64,000 nt of DNA from Candidatus Vallotiella adelgis (GCF_020541305.1 NZ_CP047396.1:62001-126000), one strand, 5' to 3'; positions 14,432 to 26,548 are shown, counted from the stretch's first letter. The notes: generated by a model from the sequence alone, not told the origin. A program made the numbers and translations.

Positions 14432-17400
14432 ATGAAAGCTTTGCTCGATCTATTTAAGCAAGTCCAACAAGAAGAAGTTTTTGATGCAATTAAGATAGGG
14501 CTAGCCTCGCCGGACAAGATCCGGTCGTGGTCGTTCGGTGAAGTGAAAAAGCCGGAGACTATCAACTACCGTACGTTTAAGCCAGAGCGCGATGGTTTAT
14601 TTTGCGCAAAGATTTTTGGCCCAATCAAAGATTATGAATGCCTGTGTGGTAAGTATAAGCGCTTGAAGCATCGGGGAGTAATCTGCGAGAAGTGTGGTGT
14701 TGAGGTAACGCTCACAAAGGTACGCCGCGAGCGCATGGGCCATATTGAGCTAGCTTCGCCAGTTGCACACATCTGGTTTCTAAAGTCACTACCGTCGCGT
14801 TTAGGCATGGTGCTAGACATGACGTTACGCGATATCGAGCGCGTGCTGTACTTTGAAGCATATGTTGTAATCGATCCGGGTATGACATCGCTTAAGGCGC
14901 GGCAAATCATGACCGAAGAAGATTACTATAAGATCGAGGAGTACGGCGATGATTTTCGAGCCGAAATGGGCGCGGAAGGTGTTCGCGAGCTTCTACGCTC
15001 AATCGACATCGATGCGCAGGTTGAACAGCTGCGCACAGAGCTAAAAAACACTGGTTCTGAGGCTAAGATCAAAAAATACGCGAAGCGCCTAAAGGTACTT
15101 GAGGCATTCCAGCGTTCTGGTATAAAGCCGGACTGGATGATTCTCGAAGTGCTGCCGGTGCTACCGCCGGAGTTGAGGCCATTAGTACCGCTAGATGGCG
15201 GCCGGTTTGCTACATCCGACCTCAACGACTTATATCGTCGTGTAATTAACAGAAACAATCGGTTGAAGCGTCTACTTGAACTAAAAGCACCAGAAATTAT
15301 CGTTCGCAACGAAAAGCGGATGTTACAAGAGGTAGTTGACTCGTTACTCGATAATGGACGCCGCGGCAAGGCGATGACCGGTGCTAATAAGCGACCACTA
15401 AAATCGCTTGCCGATATGATTAAGGGTAAGGGTGGCCGCTTCCGTCAAAACCTGTTAGGCAAGCGCGTCGACTACTCGGGTCGCTCGGTAATTGTTGTCG
15501 GTCCGACGCTCAAGCTTCACCAGTGTGGTCTCCCAAAGCTGATGGCGCTCGAGTTATTTAAACCATTTATCTTCAATAAACTGGAGGTTATGGGTGTCGC
15601 GACGACAATTAAAGCCGCTAAAAAAGAAGTTGAAAGTCAGACACCAGTGGTATGGGATATTCTCGAGGAAGTGATCCGCGAGCACCCAGTGATGCTAAAC
15701 CGCGCGCCGACGCTCCACCGATTAGGGATCCAGGCGTTTGAGCCAGTGCTAATCGAAGGCAAAGCAATTCAACTACACCCGCTCGTGTGTGCAGCCTTCA
15801 ATGCCGACTTCGATGGTGACCAGATGGCCGTACATGTACCCCTGTCGCTCGAAGCGCAGATGGAGGCACGCACGCTTATGCTCGCATCTAACAATGTACT
15901 ATTCCCGGCTAATGGTGATCCGTCGATTGTGCCGTCACAGGACATTGTACTTGGCTTGTACTACGCGACACGCGAAGCGATTCATGCGAAGGGTGAGGGC
16001 ATGATATTTACTGGCGTGGACGAAGTTTTGCGGGCGTATGAGAACAAGGAGGTAGAGCTGGCCTCACGCGTCAACGTGCGAATCACCGAGATGGTAGCTA
16101 ACGAAGATTGCTGCGATAATTCGCCGAAGTTCGTTCCAAAAGTTGCACTGCATTCAACTACTGTCGGCCGTGCAATTTTATCGGAGATCTTGCCGGTTGG
16201 CCTGCCGTTCAGCGTGCTAAATAAACCCCTGAAGAAGAAAGAAATTTCTCGGTTGATTAATACTGCTTTCCGCTGTTGTGGCTTACGCGAGACAGTCATT
16301 TTTGCTGACCAGTTGATGCAATCTGGGTTTAGGTTAGCTACGCGTGCTGGGATTTCGATCTGTGTGGACGATATGCTGGTTCCACCGCAAAAAGAAATGA
16401 TTGTAGGCGAGGCCGCTAAAAAGGTAAAAGAATATGATCGTCAGTACATGTCTGGTCTAGTTACTGCCCAGGAACGTTACAATAACGTAGTCGATATCTG
16501 GTCAGCAACGTCTGAGTCGGTCGGAAAAGCGATGATGGAACAGCTATCAACTGAACCAGTAGTTGACCGAAATGGCCATAAAACGCGACAAGAGTCGTTT
16601 AATTCTATCTATATGATGGCAGACTCTGGTGCCCGTGGTTCGGCAGTTCAGATTCGCCAATTAGCGGGTATGCGCGGTCTAATGGCAAAACCAGACGGAT
16701 CAATTATTGAAACACCGATTACTGCGAACTTCCGAGAAGGCCTGAACGTACTGCAGTATTTTATCTCAACTCATGGTGCACGTAAGGGCTTAGCAGATAC
16801 CGCGCTGAAGACTGCGAACTCAGGATACCTGACTCGTCGTTTAGTGGACGTGACGCAGGACCTAGTAGTAGTCGAGGAAGATTGTAGTACTGGTCAGGGT
16901 GTAGCGATGAAAGCTCTAGTCGAAGGCGGTGAAGTTATTGAAGCGCTACGGGATAGAATTCTCGGCCGCGTCGCGGTAGCCGATATTATCCATCCAGAAA
17001 CTCAGGAGATACTCTACGAATCAGGCACATTACTAAATGAAACTACGGTTGAAAAAATTGAGCACCTTGGTATCGATGAGGTACGCGTGCGCACACCTTT
17101 GACTTGCGAAACGCGCTATGGATTATGCGCAAAGTGCTATGGTCGAGATCTTGGGCGCGGGTTACTAGTAAATGTAGGCGAAGCGGTCGGTGTAATCGCT
17201 GCACAATCGATCGGCGAACCAGGTACGCAGTTGACAATGCGCACGTTCCATATCGGCGGTGCCGCATCGCGCGCAGCGGTGGCGTCTAGTGTTGAAGCAA
17301 AGTCTAATGGTACCGTACGCTTTACCTCGACAATGCGCCACGTTACAAGTTCAAAGGGCGAACAGATTGTTATTTCTCGCTCCGGCGAAGTTATCATCGC

Positions 17401-18679
17401 GGATGACTTCGGCCGAGAGCGAGAACACCATAAGATCCCATACGGTGCAACGCTGCTACAGTTAGATGGGGTGCAGATTAGAGCAGGTACACAGCTTGCG
17501 ATATGGGATCCGATGACCCGTCCGATCATTACCGAGTACGGTGGCACAGTAAAGTTTGAGAATGTTGAGGAGGGCGCAACAGTCGCGAAGCAGATTGATG
17601 AAGTAACCGGCTTGTCAACGCTTGTTGTGATTGACACAAAGCGTCGGGGCCCGCAGTCCTCTAAGAGTGTTCGGCCGCAAGTCAAACTGCTCAATTCGAC
17701 CGGCGACGAAGTAAAGATTCCAGGAACTGAGCATGCTGTACAGATTGGTTTCCAGGTCGGCGCGTTAATCACAGTAAAAGACGGTCAGCAAGTACAGGTT
17801 GGCGAAGTGCTAGCGCGGATTCCGACAGAGTCGCAAAAGACGCGTGACATTACTGGTGGCCTGCCACGGGTTGCTGAGTTATTTGAAGCGCGTTCGCCAA
17901 AAGATGCGGGCATTTTAGCAGAAGTCACTGGGACGGTATCGTTTGGAAAAGACACAAAAGGAAAACAGCGCTTAGTTATAACAGACCTAGATAACAATCA
18001 GCATGAATTCCTAATTGCGAAAGAAAAGCAGGTTCTTGTGCACGATGGCCAAGTTGTTAACAAAGGCGAGATGATTGTCGATGGGCCTGCCGACCCGCAC
18101 GATATCCTACGTTTACAGGGTGTCGAGGCACTTGCGCACTACATCGTTGATGAAGTGCAGGACGTATATCGTTTACAAGGCGTAAAGATCAATGATAAGC
18201 ACATTGAAGTAATCGTGCGTCAGATGCTTCGGCGTGTACAGATCGTCGATAACAGTGATACGCGGTTTATCCCTGGTGAACAAGTTGAGCGTTCGGATAT
18301 GCTCGACGAGAACGACCGAATGATTGCGGAGGACAGGCAACCAGCAACCTATGAGAATGTGCTACTTGGCATTACCAAAGCGTCTTTATCTACTGATTCA
18401 TTCATCTCAGCCGCATCATTTCAAGAGACAACGCGTGTGTTAACTGAAGCCGCAATCATGGGCAAGCGAGACGACCTTCGTGGCCTAAAAGAGAATGTAA
18501 TAGTCGGTCGCTTAATCCCCGCCGGTACAGGACTTGCATTCCACAAAGCCCGCAAGATCAAGGAGATAACAGACGGCGAACGTTTCAAGCAGATTGTAGC
18601 AGAAGAAAAGTACACAAGCCCATTTGACTTTGTTAGGCCAGAAGCGCCGATCGAGCATTTGCATGTAGAAAACGAGTGA
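14432..18679 (+). CDS. rpoC: DNA-directed RNA polymerase subunit beta'
   Basis: A 1415-aa beta' subunit. The N-terminal zinc-binding domain ([19 protein letters not shown], about 70-88), the catalytic Mg-binding NADFDGDQ (about 456-463) and the second zinc site ([11 protein letters not shown], about 891-901) are all intact. Length is typical. GGAGAG precedes the ATG, 21 bases after the rpoB stop. A 12-bp hairpin follows the stop. Downstream, where str-operon genes usually follow closely or after recQ, there are 2.9 kb of decayed sequence. Confidence 0.99.
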   Translation: MKALLDLFKQVQQEEVFDAIKIGLASPDKIRSWSFGEVKKPETINYRTFKPERDGLFCAKIFGPIKDYECLCGKYKRLKHRGVICEKCGVEVTLTKVRRERMGHIELASPVAHIWFLKSLPSRLGMVLDMTLRDIERVLYFEAYVVIDPGMTSLKARQIMTEEDYYKIEEYGDDFRAEMGAEGVRELLRSIDIDAQVEQLRTELKNTGSEAKIKKYAKRLKVLEAFQRSGIKPDWMILEVLPVLPPELRPLVPLDGGRFATSDLNDLYRRVINRNNRLKRLLELKAPEIIVRNEKRMLQEVVDSLLDNGRRGKAMTGANKRPLKSLADMIKGKGGRFRQNLLGKRVDYSGRSVIVVGPTLKLHQCGLPKLMALELFKPFIFNKLEVMGVATTIKAAKKEVESQTPVVWDILEEVIREHPVMLNRAPTLHRLGIQAFEPVLIEGKAIQLHPLVCAAFNADFDGDQMAVHVPLSLEAQMEARTLMLASNNVLFPANGDPSIVPSQDIVLGLYYATREAIHAKGEGMIFTGVDEVLRAYENKEVELASRVNVRITEMVANEDCCDNSPKFVPKVALHSTTVGRAILSEILPVGLPFSVLNKPLKKKEISRLINTAFRCCGLRETVIFADQLMQSGFRLATRAGISICVDDMLVPPQKEMIVGEAAKKVKEYDRQYMSGLVTAQERYNNVVDIWSATSESVGKAMMEQLSTEPVVDRNGHKTRQESFNSIYMMADSGARGSAVQIRQLAGMRGLMAKPDGSIIETPITANFREGLNVLQYFISTHGARKGLADTALKTANSGYLTRRLVDVTQDLVVVEEDCSTGQGVAMKALVEGGEVIEALRDRILGRVAVADIIHPETQEILYESGTLLNETTVEKIEHLGIDEVRVRTPLTCETRYGLCAKCYGRDLGRGLLVNVGEAVGVIAAQSIGEPGTQLTMRTFHIGGAASRAAVASSVEAKSNGTVRFTSTMRHVTSSKGEQIVISRSGEVIIADDFGREREHHKIPYGATLLQLDGVQIRAGTQLAIWDPMTRPIITEYGGTVKFENVEEGATVAKQIDEVTGLSTLVVIDTKRRGPQSSKSVRPQVKLLNSTGDEVKIPGTEHAVQIGFQVGALITVKDGQQVQVGEVLARIPTESQKTRDITGGLPRVAELFEARSPKDAGILAEVTGTVSFGKDTKGKQRLVITDLDNNQHEFLIAKEKQVLVHDGQVVNKGEMIVDGPADPHDILRLQGVEALAHYIVDEVQDVYRLQGVKINDKHIEVIVRQMLRRVQIVDNSDTRFIPGEQVERSDMLDENDRMIAEDRQPATYENVLLGITKASLSTDSFISAASFQETTRVLTEAAIMGKRDDLRGLKENVIVGRLIPAGTGLAFHKARKIKEITDGERFKQIVAEEKYTSPFDFVRPEAPIEHLHVENE

Positions 18680-18688
18680 TTTATACCT

Positions 18689-18725
18689 AGCTGACACTAA
18701 GCTAATTAGTGTCAGCTTCTACTTG
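18689..18725 (+). terminator. Hairpin after rpoC, probable terminator
   Basis: A perfect 12-bp stem AGCTGACACTAA/TTAGTGTCAGCT with loop GCTAA (18689-18717), starting nine bases after the rpoC stop. The following TCTACTTGT is a poor U-tract, so termination may be incomplete or processing-dependent. Confidence 0.7.
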
Positions 18726-19659
18726 TAAGAATATGATAGCGCGATTAGTTAATCTCTATATATTAGCAGGATATAATCCTATAAATATTTATGTATACAT
18801 AAAAGTATGACAATATTAAAAATTAATACTGAACTATAATAGTTTGCGGTTTCTAGTTTCTTAAAACAAAAAATAATAATTAGTTAATAATATTTTTCAC
18901 AGAAAAATATGTATTTCGAACTTCCTTTTCTGTAAAAAATACAGTTATTAAAATTAATAAATACATGATCGCAGTATCATAAATATTATATAGTATAATT
19001 TCAGAATACAGGTTATTAATTCTGATATTAGAGAGTAAATCTGGTTTTTTATAGAAAATATTTAAAAATTTAGAAAAATTGAGTAATTATAAATTGTTAT
19101 ACTTATATTATAAGTCAGAATGCGATGTTATGAGCTGATTAAATAAGCGTAAATATCGTAAGATAGTACTAATAATATATTTCTATAAAATAATAAAAAA
19201 TTTGATTATCTAAAAATCGGGATCTGAATTTTTTTTGGTACTAATACTATTTAAGTATGAAACATTAGTTAGACGATAGTCTAATTTTCGAAACAGGGTA
19301 TTGCGCATACAGTAACGCGAAAAATTTTTCGTGACGATGAATATATTCAAATCTATAGAACGATAGAAAATATCGAGCAAGTCGTTACTTAAAATCGAAG
19401 CTATAAATTTTATATTAAAAAAATAATATAGAATTTACTTAGATGAATTAATAAAATTAGATGGTTCTGAAGTGCCTTAATAAAAATATTTTTTCCAAAA
19501 ACTTGTTAACCAAGAGTTAACTAAAAAATAATTTATTAAAATAAAACATTAGTTTACTAAATACATATATAAACTCTTAAAACTTATCCAATAAAATTGG
19601 AAAACATACTAAGTCTCTTGGTTCTATTCAAAATATAGAAAAAAATAATAATAGTGTAA
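18726..19659. other. Very AT-rich desert between rpoC and the recQ relic
   Basis: No gene or RNA can be read here. Counting bases at 18781-19020 gives 44 G/C in 240, about 18 percent, against 40-50 percent in the neighbouring genes. Homopolymeric A/T runs are frequent. The likeliest reading is old neutral sequence close to the mutational equilibrium of this genome. Its last part probably contains the unrecognisable N-terminal codons of recQ. Confidence 0.7.
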
Positions 19660-21285
19660 GCATGAAGTGATCGCAGGGGTTAAGTAATTGGTTGATGCGT
19701 AAATAGCGAAGATATCTTCTACATCCGTAGAGAGAGTGACCTAATAAGGTCATATTATTGCTGATTTTCCTGTTATTTAGTCTATCTATATTTCCTGGTA
19801 TCGTTTTATGATGAGGTACAGTAAGCAGTTGAGTGTGCAGAGATAATTTACGTACATAGTGGTTCAGCGAACAGATTAAGAGCGTCCAGCAATATTATAC
19901 TGAAGAGAGTCTAAATATACGATGAAGCCTACTGTGTGTCGCAGTGGGAGCGTTATTTTAGGCCTAAATATGGGGCAAACTATCCATACTGCACAAGTAA
20001 TTCCCTCAAGTACCCCCCACATCGCGTAGACCGCGCCTTCGTCGCCAGATATGCTGACACGAGAAAGAAATTATTGAACAGCTTGCGTTAAATCACTCTC
20101 GGGTTTTCATTTTAAGCTTCAAGCGACTGAACATTCATTACTAAATTATTGAGAAAATAACGTCTGCTTGCAATTACTTAATTTTATTCGGGTCCAGCAT
20201 ACCCCACATAGACGGCACGAACGATTCAGGTATTATTTATTATCTATCGCGACGTAAGGTTGAAGATGCGGCTTAACTGGCTAATACAATGAGAATTGTT
20301 CATGCTAGCGTAGCATGCTAGTGTAGACGCATAACTTCGCTAGAAGAACTAGCAGGTTTTCTTATGCGAGGAGGATGCTGTGATGTGCACAATAATCGAA
20401 TATAAATAGGGATTGATGATAGCCTGAATCTAATGCATAGATGGCCTATGAACTAAGCGACGTTGTGCAACAGCGCAAAATAATCGATAAGTATAGGTCT
20501 GACAAGTTGCACAAGAAAGTGCACACAGCAAAAATCAAGCGGTGTTTAGATTGTATGAGGTAGCTGAATGCTGATGCGCGCATTTGCTGAGCTATTTTAG
20601 TAAAACAAGCCAGCTAAGTGGTAATTGTGATGCTTGCCTAGAGCCCCCAGTAACTGGAGACGGAACTTATAAAGTACGAATGACGCTTTCTGTATATACC
20701 GTGCGCAGCGTGCTAGCGACTGTTAGTATGGAGTAGGTCATCTGATGATGGATATATTGCGCGGCAATAAAATCGAGCGTTCCAGGAGGCACGGGCATTT
20801 TAAGCACTTTTAGTATCGGCTCGGCTTTCTTGCAGGGGCGCAATAGAAGACGTTTCCGGCCAGTTAATCACGTTATCTTAGTTTTTCGTTAATCACACAG
20901 AGGTCGGGACGTATTGGTATATTGGTACTTACGAAGGCGAGTAGATCTGTATTAATAGATACGTGTAATATTACACTACGTTAGTATATCCAATCAAAAC
21001 AACTGAAAGAAGCAGTTATCACATACAATGAGCACACTAAGATAACGGCTAGCATATCACGGTCCTGGCGCGCATGCTGGAGGGCAGGTTTTGCGCGCAT
21101 GGCGCAGCAAGATAGCTAAGGCTAACTCTGTACCGGATTATGTGATTTTGCATCACTCAATGTTAGCCGAACTAGCTCGCAGTAGGCCTGTTTTTCATGA
21201 GGCACTACGTAATATAGTAGGTTTGGGTGCGAGCAAGTTCAAGTGCGTCACTGACGCACTACTCAAAATAATTAGTACTGCTTAG
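19660..21285 (+). pseudogene. recQ: recQ pseudogene (ATP-dependent DNA helicase)
   Basis: A decayed RecQ helicase spread over all three forward frames. In order: an eroded Walker A at 19662 (M-K-stop-S-Q-G-L-S where MPTGGGKS is expected, Lys lost); DEAYCVSQWERYFRPKYG at 19921, matching the DEAH-box motif DEAHCVSQWGHDFRPEY; EIIEQLAL near 20070; SFKRLNIHY near 20117; GIIYYLSRRKVEDAA then a stop at 20229; VVQQRKIID near 20462; the zinc segment GNCDACLEPPVT at 20620; IERSRRHGH near 20773; and an open HRDC domain at about 21091-21285 (AWRSKIAKANSVPDYVILHH). Many stops and frameshifts exclude function. RecQ lies between rpoC and rpsL in several Burkholderia as I recall. GC is still about 45 percent locally, so decay is younger than the desert upstream. 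Confidence 0.93.
20301..20326. repeat. 13-bp tandem duplication in the recQ relic
   Basis: CATGCTAGCGTAG is followed at once by CATGCTAGTGTAG, 12 of 13 identical. It lies inside the pseudogene and is not part of the normal helicase sequence. Confidence 0.7.
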
Positions 21286-21329
21286 TAGTGATAGTCGCTC
21301 TCAGTATATAAGTTAATACATAAAACCTG

Positions 21330-21359
21330 TTGACTCACTTGAAACTTTCGGTTTATTAT
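21330..21359 (+). promoter_or_regulatory. Candidate promoter of the str operon
   Basis: TTGACT, an 18-bp spacer and TATTAT, about 215 bases upstream of rpsL. An alternative is an extended -10 TGCTACAAT at 21442-21450. The remaining sequence between recQ and rpsL shows nothing else. Confidence 0.4.
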
Positions 21360-21575
21360 GATGTGCTGTGGTATTTTTTAACTAAAATTTCTTCTATTCG
21401 CATTGCTCATCGCCACCCTAGCTAAAGGTGAGCCGACCATTTGCTACAATAGAGGGCGATAGCACTATCGCCGATAATATTCAAATTTTACTTATTGGGT
21501 GGCATGCAGGCGGTCATTTTAGGCTGCCCCCTTAGGTTTGCGCTATCCAATTTTGTTTATTTCTAGGAATCAACA

Positions 21576-21956
21576 ATGCCAACTATTAATCAATTGGTGC
21601 GCAAAGGCCGCAGTTCTGGACATGCGAAGAGTAGTAGCCCTGCTTTGCAGGACTGTCCACAGCGTCGCGGTGTGTGTACCCGTGTATATACTACAACGCC
21701 TAAAAAGCCAAATTCGGCACTTCGCAAAGTCGCAAAAATTCGCTTAACAAATGGTTTCGAGGTTATCTCATACATTGGTGGTGAAGGACACAACCTACAA
21801 GAGCACTCGGTTGTACTAATTCGGGGCGGACGGGTTAAAGACTTGCCAGGCGTTCGTTATCATATGGTGCGCGGCTCGCTCGATACACAAGGAGTGAAGG
21901 GCCGCAGGCAAGCTCGCTCAAAGTACGGTGCAAAGCGCTCTATAGCAGGAAAATAA
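21576..21956 (+). CDS. rpsL: 30S ribosomal protein S12
   Basis: A 126-aa S12, which lies at the decoding centre and governs accuracy. The family start [12 protein letters not shown] is clear. The two loops where streptomycin-resistance substitutions occur, [16 protein letters not shown] and [11 protein letters not shown], carry the wild-type lysines. Length is typical. It is the first gene of the str operon, followed by rpsG after 167 bases that contain no further gene. Confidence 0.99.
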   Translation: MPTINQLVRKGRSSGHAKSSSPALQDCPQRRGVCTRVYTTTPKKPNSALRKVAKIRLTNGFEVISYIGGEGHNLQEHSVVLIRGGRVKDLPGVRYHMVRGSLDTQGVKGRRQARSKYGAKRSIAGK

Positions 21957-22123
21957 TCTATATCGCTCGTTGATACAAAGCGTTTTTTGCTGGGTTATTC
22001 GGCACTGTCGGGTAAGTAATTATACCCGTTCAGGCAGGTAAGAGCTGTAAGATAAATCAGATAAGCGGGGTAGCCGCATAGTGGGAAAAATCATCACTCC
22101 CACTGAACAGTTAAAGGAACAAA

Positions 22124-22594
22124 ATGCCGCGTCGTCGCGAAGTCCCTAAGCGGGAAATATTGCCGGATCCAAAGTTTAGTAATGTTGATGTTGCAAAATT
22201 CATGAACGTACTTATGCTATCAGGAAAAAAGTCAGTAGCTGAGCGCATTGTATATGGGGCCTTCGAGCAAATACAGGGAAAAGCTGGTAAGGACCCACTA
22301 GAGGTATTCACTGTCGCATTGAGTAACGTAAAACCAGTAGTTGAGGTAAAAAGCCGCCGCGTTGGAGGTGCAAATTACCAAGTTCCGATTGAAGTACGCC
22401 CTTCACGCCGTATGGCATTAGCAATGCGCTGGTTACGCGAGGCTGCTAAGAAGCGTAGCGAAAAATCCATGGCGCTTCGCTTGGCTGGTGAGTTGTTAGA
22501 AGCTTTAGAAGGTCGGGGTGGTGCGATGAAAAAACGTGATGAAGTACATCGAATGGCGGAAGCAAATAGAGCTTTTTCGCATTTCCGTTTCTAA
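22124..22594 (+). CDS. rpsG: 30S ribosomal protein S7
   Basis: A 156-aa S7, the primary assembly protein of the 30S head that nucleates folding of the 16S 3' major domain and contacts E-site tRNA. The N-terminal [20 protein letters not shown] and C-terminal [13 protein letters not shown] match the family, and length is normal. AAAGGA lies upstream of the ATG. In E. coli it is the translational repressor of the str operon. A GC-rich hairpin separates it from fusA. Confidence 0.98.
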   Translation: MPRRREVPKREILPDPKFSNVDVAKFMNVLMLSGKKSVAERIVYGAFEQIQGKAGKDPLEVFTVALSNVKPVVEVKSRRVGGANYQVPIEVRPSRRMALAMRWLREAAKKRSEKSMALRLAGELLEALEGRGGAMKKRDEVHRMAEANRAFSHFRF

Positions 22595-22625
22595 TAGCTG
22601 CATAGGCTATCCTGGCAAAAAAATT

Positions 22626-22668
22626 CCGGGCGGGGGGTGCGCTTGTGATGCGCTCTCGCCCGGTTTGT
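22626..22668 (+). other. GC-rich hairpin between rpsG and fusA
   Basis: CCGGGCG and CGCCCGG form the outer stem and GTGCGC/GCGCTC extends it, with TTTGTGTT after it. It could attenuate fusA-tuf expression or protect the rpsG 3' end. There is no clean U-tract. Confidence 0.4.
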
Positions 22669-22719
22669 GTTAAGGCGCACCGTGGTTCTCGCGCTGCGCA
22701 ATCTTCTTGAGAGATTAAA

Positions 22720-24822
22720 GTGGCTCGTAAGACCCCTATCGAGCGTTACCGAAATATCGGTATCAGCGCTCATATTGACGCCGGAAAAACTACGACGACT
22801 GAGCGAATCTTATTTTACACCGGTGTGAACCACAAAATCGGCGAAGTGCACGATGGTGCCGCAACGATGGACTGGATGGCACAAGAACAAGAACGTGGCA
22901 TCACGATCACCTCTGCAGCAACAACAGCGTTTTGGAAGGGTATGGCTAACAACTACCCAGAACACCGTATCAATATTATTGATACGCCTGGGCACGTAGA
23001 TTTCACGATCGAGGTTGAGCGCTCAATGCGTGTTCTTGATGGCGCATGCATGGTTTACTGCGCGGTTGGCGGCGTACAGCCTCAATCAGAAACAGTTTGG
23101 CGTCAAGCCAATAAATATAAGGTGCCACGGCTTTTGTTCGTAAACAAGATGGACCGTACGGGTGCAAACTTTTTCAAGGTGTATGACCAGTTGAAAATGC
23201 GCTTAAAGGCTAATCCAGTTCCAATTGTCGTGCCGATTGGTGCAGAAGAGTCATTTAAAGGTGTCGTCGACTTGTTGAAAATGAAGGCAATTATTTGGGA
23301 CGAGGCATCACAGGGAACAAAATTTGAATATATTGATATACCAATCAGGCTCGTCGACATATGTAACAAGTGGCGCGAAAAGATAATTGAGTCGGCGGCT
23401 GAAGCAAACGAAGCGCTGATGGAAAAGTATCTCGCTGGCGAAGCGCTGACAGAAGCTGAAATTGTCAAAGCGCTACGTGATCGCACAATCGCCTGTGAAA
23501 TCCAGCCGATGTTATGCGGGACCGCCTTCAAGAATAAAGGAGTGCAGCGTATGCTAGACGCGGTAATCGACTTCTTGCCATCGCCGATAGATATTCCGCC
23601 AGTTAAGGGCGAAATGGAGGGTGGTGAAAGTACAAATCGTCGCGCGTCCGATGATGAGAAATTTTCGGCACTTGCGTTTAAAATTATGACGGACCCATTT
23701 GTCGGGCAATTAATTTTCTTCCGCGTATATTCGGGTGTTGTTAATTCTGGCGATACTGTACTAAACTCGACGAAGGGCAAGAAGGAGCGCATCGGCCGAG
23801 TTTTACAAATGCACGCAAACCAACGCGAAGAAATCAAAGAAGTACGCGCTGGCGATATTGCTGCTGCAGTTGGTTTAAAAGAGGCAACCACTGGCGATAC
23901 GCTGTGCAATATAGCCAACCCAATTGTACTGGAGCGCATGGTATTTCCGGAACCAGTAATCTCACAGGCTGTCGAGCCGAAAACAAGAGCCGACCAAGAG
24001 AAGATGAGCATTGCGTTACATCGCCTGGCGCAAGAAGATCCATCGTTTCGTGTACACACCGACGAGGAATCGGGTCAGACAATTATTTCGGGTATGGGTG
24101 AGCTACACTTAGAAATTTTAGTAGACCGGATGAGACGCGAATTTAACGTCGAGGCGACGGTTGGTAAGCCACAAGTAGCTTACCGTGAAACAATCCGAAA
24201 TTCCGCAATAGATATCGAAGGAAAACTTGTTAAGCAGTCTGGCGGACGCGGCCAATATGGCCATGCGGTAATAACGCTAGAACCCAATGAACAGGGTAAG
24301 GGTTATGAATTTCTTGATGAGATTAAGGGTGGTGTAATTCCGCGCGAGTATATTCCTGCAGTTGACAAAGGCATTAAGGAAACGCTGAAAAGCGGCGTAC
24401 TAGCCGGTTTTCCGGTTGTCGATGTAAAAGTGCATTTAACATTTGGCTCGTACCACGATGTAGACTCTAGCGAAAATGCATTCCGGATAGCTGGTTCGAT
24501 GGCGTTTAAGAGCGCGATGCATATAGCGCATCCTGTGATTCTCGAGCCGATGATGGCAGTCGAAGTCGAGACGCCGGAAGAATATATGGGGAATGTGATA
24601 GGTGATCTGTCGGGTCGACGTGGTATTGTTCAGGGGATGGAAGACATAGTCAGTGGCGGAAAGATCGTCCGCGCGGAAGTGCCAATGTCAGAAATGTTCG
24701 GCTACTCAACATCACTGCGCTCGCTAACACAAGGCCGAGCAACATACACGATGGAGTTTAAGCATTATTCTGAGGCTCCACGTAACGTAGCTGATGCGAT
24801 CATCAATTTGAAAATGAAATGA
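22720..24822 (+). CDS. fusA: Elongation factor G
   Basis: A 700-aa EF-G that drives translocation and, with RRF, ribosome recycling. The start is GTG at 22720, chosen because the family N-terminus [21 protein letters not shown] follows. G motifs AHIDAGKTT (about 18-26), DTPGHVDF (about 88-95) and NKMDR (about 142-146) are intact, and domains II-V follow to the conserved C-terminal region [19 protein letters not shown]. Length is typical of the betaproteobacterial family. It precedes the second tuf by 48 bases. Confidence 0.99.
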   Translation: MARKTPIERYRNIGISAHIDAGKTTTTERILFYTGVNHKIGEVHDGAATMDWMAQEQERGITITSAATTAFWKGMANNYPEHRINIIDTPGHVDFTIEVERSMRVLDGACMVYCAVGGVQPQSETVWRQANKYKVPRLLFVNKMDRTGANFFKVYDQLKMRLKANPVPIVVPIGAEESFKGVVDLLKMKAIIWDEASQGTKFEYIDIPIRLVDICNKWREKIIESAAEANEALMEKYLAGEALTEAEIVKALRDRTIACEIQPMLCGTAFKNKGVQRMLDAVIDFLPSPIDIPPVKGEMEGGESTNRRASDDEKFSALAFKIMTDPFVGQLIFFRVYSGVVNSGDTVLNSTKGKKERIGRVLQMHANQREEIKEVRAGDIAAAVGLKEATTGDTLCNIANPIVLERMVFPEPVISQAVEPKTRADQEKMSIALHRLAQEDPSFRVHTDEESGQTIISGMGELHLEILVDRMRREFNVEATVGKPQVAYRETIRNSAIDIEGKLVKQSGGRGQYGHAVITLEPNEQGKGYEFLDEIKGGVIPREYIPAVDKGIKETLKSGVLAGFPVVDVKVHLTFGSYHDVDSSENAFRIAGSMAFKSAMHIAHPVILEPMMAVEVETPEEYMGNVIGDLSGRRGIVQGMEDIVSGGKIVRAEVPMSEMFGYSTSLRSLTQGRATYTMEFKHYSEAPRNVADAIINLKMK

Positions 24823-24870
24823 TCTCCAGTAGTACAAAATTTATAAAACATTATTACAAGAAGAGAGGTA

Positions 24871-26061
24871 ATGGCCAAAAGCAAGTTTAAACGGACCAAG
24901 CCGCATGTGAACGTAGGCACGATCGGTCACGTTGACCATGGTAAGACCACGCTGACGGCGGCGATCGCGACGGTTTTGTCGTCGAAGTTTGGTGGTGAAG
25001 CAAAGAAGTATGACGAGATCGACGCGGCGCCAGAAGAGAAAGCTCGTGGCATCACGATTAATACAGCACATATTGAGTACGAAACAGAGTATCGTCACTA
25101 TGCGCACGTAGACTGCCCCGGTCATGCGGACTACGTAAAAAATATGATTACTGGCGCAGCACAGATGGACGGCGCGATTTTAGTGGTGTCAGCCGCGGAC
25201 GGTCCAATGCCGCAAACCCGTGAGCATATTCTACTAGCACGTCAAGTAGGCGTGCCGTATATCATAGTCTTCCTAAACAAGTGTGACATGGTAGACGATG
25301 CTGAGTTGCTCGAACTAGTAGAAATGGAGGTTCGCGAACTTTTATCTAAGTATGAGTTTCCGGGCGATGATACGCCAATCATCCAGGGCTCGGCAAAGCT
25401 AGCGCTAGAGGGAGATAAAAGTGATTTAGGTGAAGCGGCGATTATACGTCTAGCTGCTGCGCTAGATACGCATATTCCGACGCCAGAGCGTACGGTAGAT
25501 GGCGCATTCTTAATGCCGGTAGAAGATGTATTCTCTATTTCTGGTCGCGGCACTGTTGTCACGGGTCGTGTAGAGCGTGGAATAATTAAAGTCGGTGAGG
25601 AAATTGAGGTTGTTGGTATTCGTAATACGTTGAAGACGACGTGTACGGGCGTAGAAATGTTCCGCAAACTACTAGACCAAGGTCAGGCAGGAGACAATGT
25701 AGGTATTCTGCTGCGCGGCACCAAGCGCGAAGATGTAGAGCGTGGCCAAGTACTAGCTAAGCCAGGTACAATCACGCCACACACATACTTTACAGCGGAG
25801 GTATACGTGCTAAGTAAGGATGAAGGTGGGCGCCATACGCCATTCTTTAACAACTATCGGCCGCAGTTCTACTTCCGTACAACAGATGTAACCGGCTCAA
25901 TTGAGTTGCCTAAGGACAAAGAAATGGTGATGCCCGGTGATAATGTGTCGATCACTGTTAAATTAATTGCGCCGATCGCAATGGAAGAAGGCCTGCGCTT
26001 CGCAATCCGCGAAGGTGGTCGTACTGTCGGTGCCGGTGTGGTTGCCAAGATTATTAAGTAA
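24871..26061 (+). CDS. tuf: Elongation factor Tu (copy 2)
   Basis: A 396-aa EF-Tu identical in protein, and in every stretch of DNA I compared, to the copy at 5065. This is the str-operon copy behind fusA, with its own ribosome-binding site AGAGAGG. Identity with copy 1 begins one base before the ATG and continues ten bases past the stop (AGTGGATATG), then ends abruptly on both sides. GTPase motifs are as in copy 1. It is followed after 112 bases by rpsJ, so the str and S10 operons run together. Confidence 0.99.
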   Translation: MAKSKFKRTKPHVNVGTIGHVDHGKTTLTAAIATVLSSKFGGEAKKYDEIDAAPEEKARGITINTAHIEYETEYRHYAHVDCPGHADYVKNMITGAAQMDGAILVVSAADGPMPQTREHILLARQVGVPYIIVFLNKCDMVDDAELLELVEMEVRELLSKYEFPGDDTPIIQGSAKLALEGDKSDLGEAAIIRLAAALDTHIPTPERTVDGAFLMPVEDVFSISGRGTVVTGRVERGIIKVGEEIEVVGIRNTLKTTCTGVEMFRKLLDQGQAGDNVGILLRGTKREDVERGQVLAKPGTITPHTYFTAEVYVLSKDEGGRHTPFFNNYRPQFYFRTTDVTGSIELPKDKEMVMPGDNVSITVKLIAPIAMEEGLRFAIREGGRTVGAGVVAKIIK

Positions 26062-26173
26062 AGTGGATATGTAGTATACGTAGTATCGGGGACAAGTTAG
26101 TCTTTCCTCGTGCGCTCTTTTGATAAGATCATTATGGTGATGTCATATCATCTCGCTCTTTATAGGAAGTATT

Positions 26174-26485
26174 ATGCAAAAGCAAAAAATTCGTATCCGC
26201 CTAAGAGCTTTCGACTATAAATTAGTTGATCAATCAGCACGGCAGATTTTCGAGACAGTACAGCGTACAGGCGCGATTCTAGTTGGTCCAATTCCATTGC
26301 CACGACGCATCCAGCGCTTTGATCTCTTACGATCGCCGCACGTGAATAAGACGTCACGCGATCAATTAGAAATCCGTACACATCTACGTCTACTAGACAT
26401 TGTAGATCCAACTGATAAGACTGTAGATGCACTGATGAAACTTGACTTGCCCGCGGGCGTCGACGTCGAAATCAAGCTGCAGTAA
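26174..26485 (+). CDS. rpsJ: 30S ribosomal protein S10
   Basis: A 103-aa S10, a 30S head protein that doubles as NusE and binds NusB on boxA RNA during antitermination, consistent with the boxA-like site near 702. The family core [16 protein letters not shown] and the loop-containing segment [16 protein letters not shown] are intact. Length is typical and AGGAAG precedes the ATG. It is the first gene of the S10 operon; a further promoter lies between it and rplC. Confidence 0.98.
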   Translation: MQKQKIRIRLRAFDYKLVDQSARQIFETVQRTGAILVGPIPLPRRIQRFDLLRSPHVNKTSRDQLEIRTHLRLLDIVDPTDKTVDALMKLDLPAGVDVEIKLQ

Positions 26486-26519
26486 TGCGGCTTTTCTTTA
26501 CCGCTAAGTCATTGATTGC

Positions 26520-26548
26520 TTGAAAAAATACAAATACTTACCTATAAT
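26520..26548 (+). promoter_or_regulatory. Internal promoter before rplC
   Basis: TTGAAA, a 17-bp spacer and a perfect TATAAT. It lies about 120 bases before rplC in the 183-base gap after rpsJ, and could drive the S10 operon from rplC on. Confidence 0.65.

Noticed and set aside
21091-21285. A 64-residue open frame that could be taken for a small HRDC-domain protein
   Set aside because: Upstream sequence carries the rest of RecQ in order with stops, so this is the surviving end of a pseudogene rather than a new gene.
5065-26061. The duplicated tuf as evidence of a mobile or segmental duplication
   Set aside because: Two tuf genes in these two contexts are ancestral in betaproteobacteria; identity is better explained by gene conversion.
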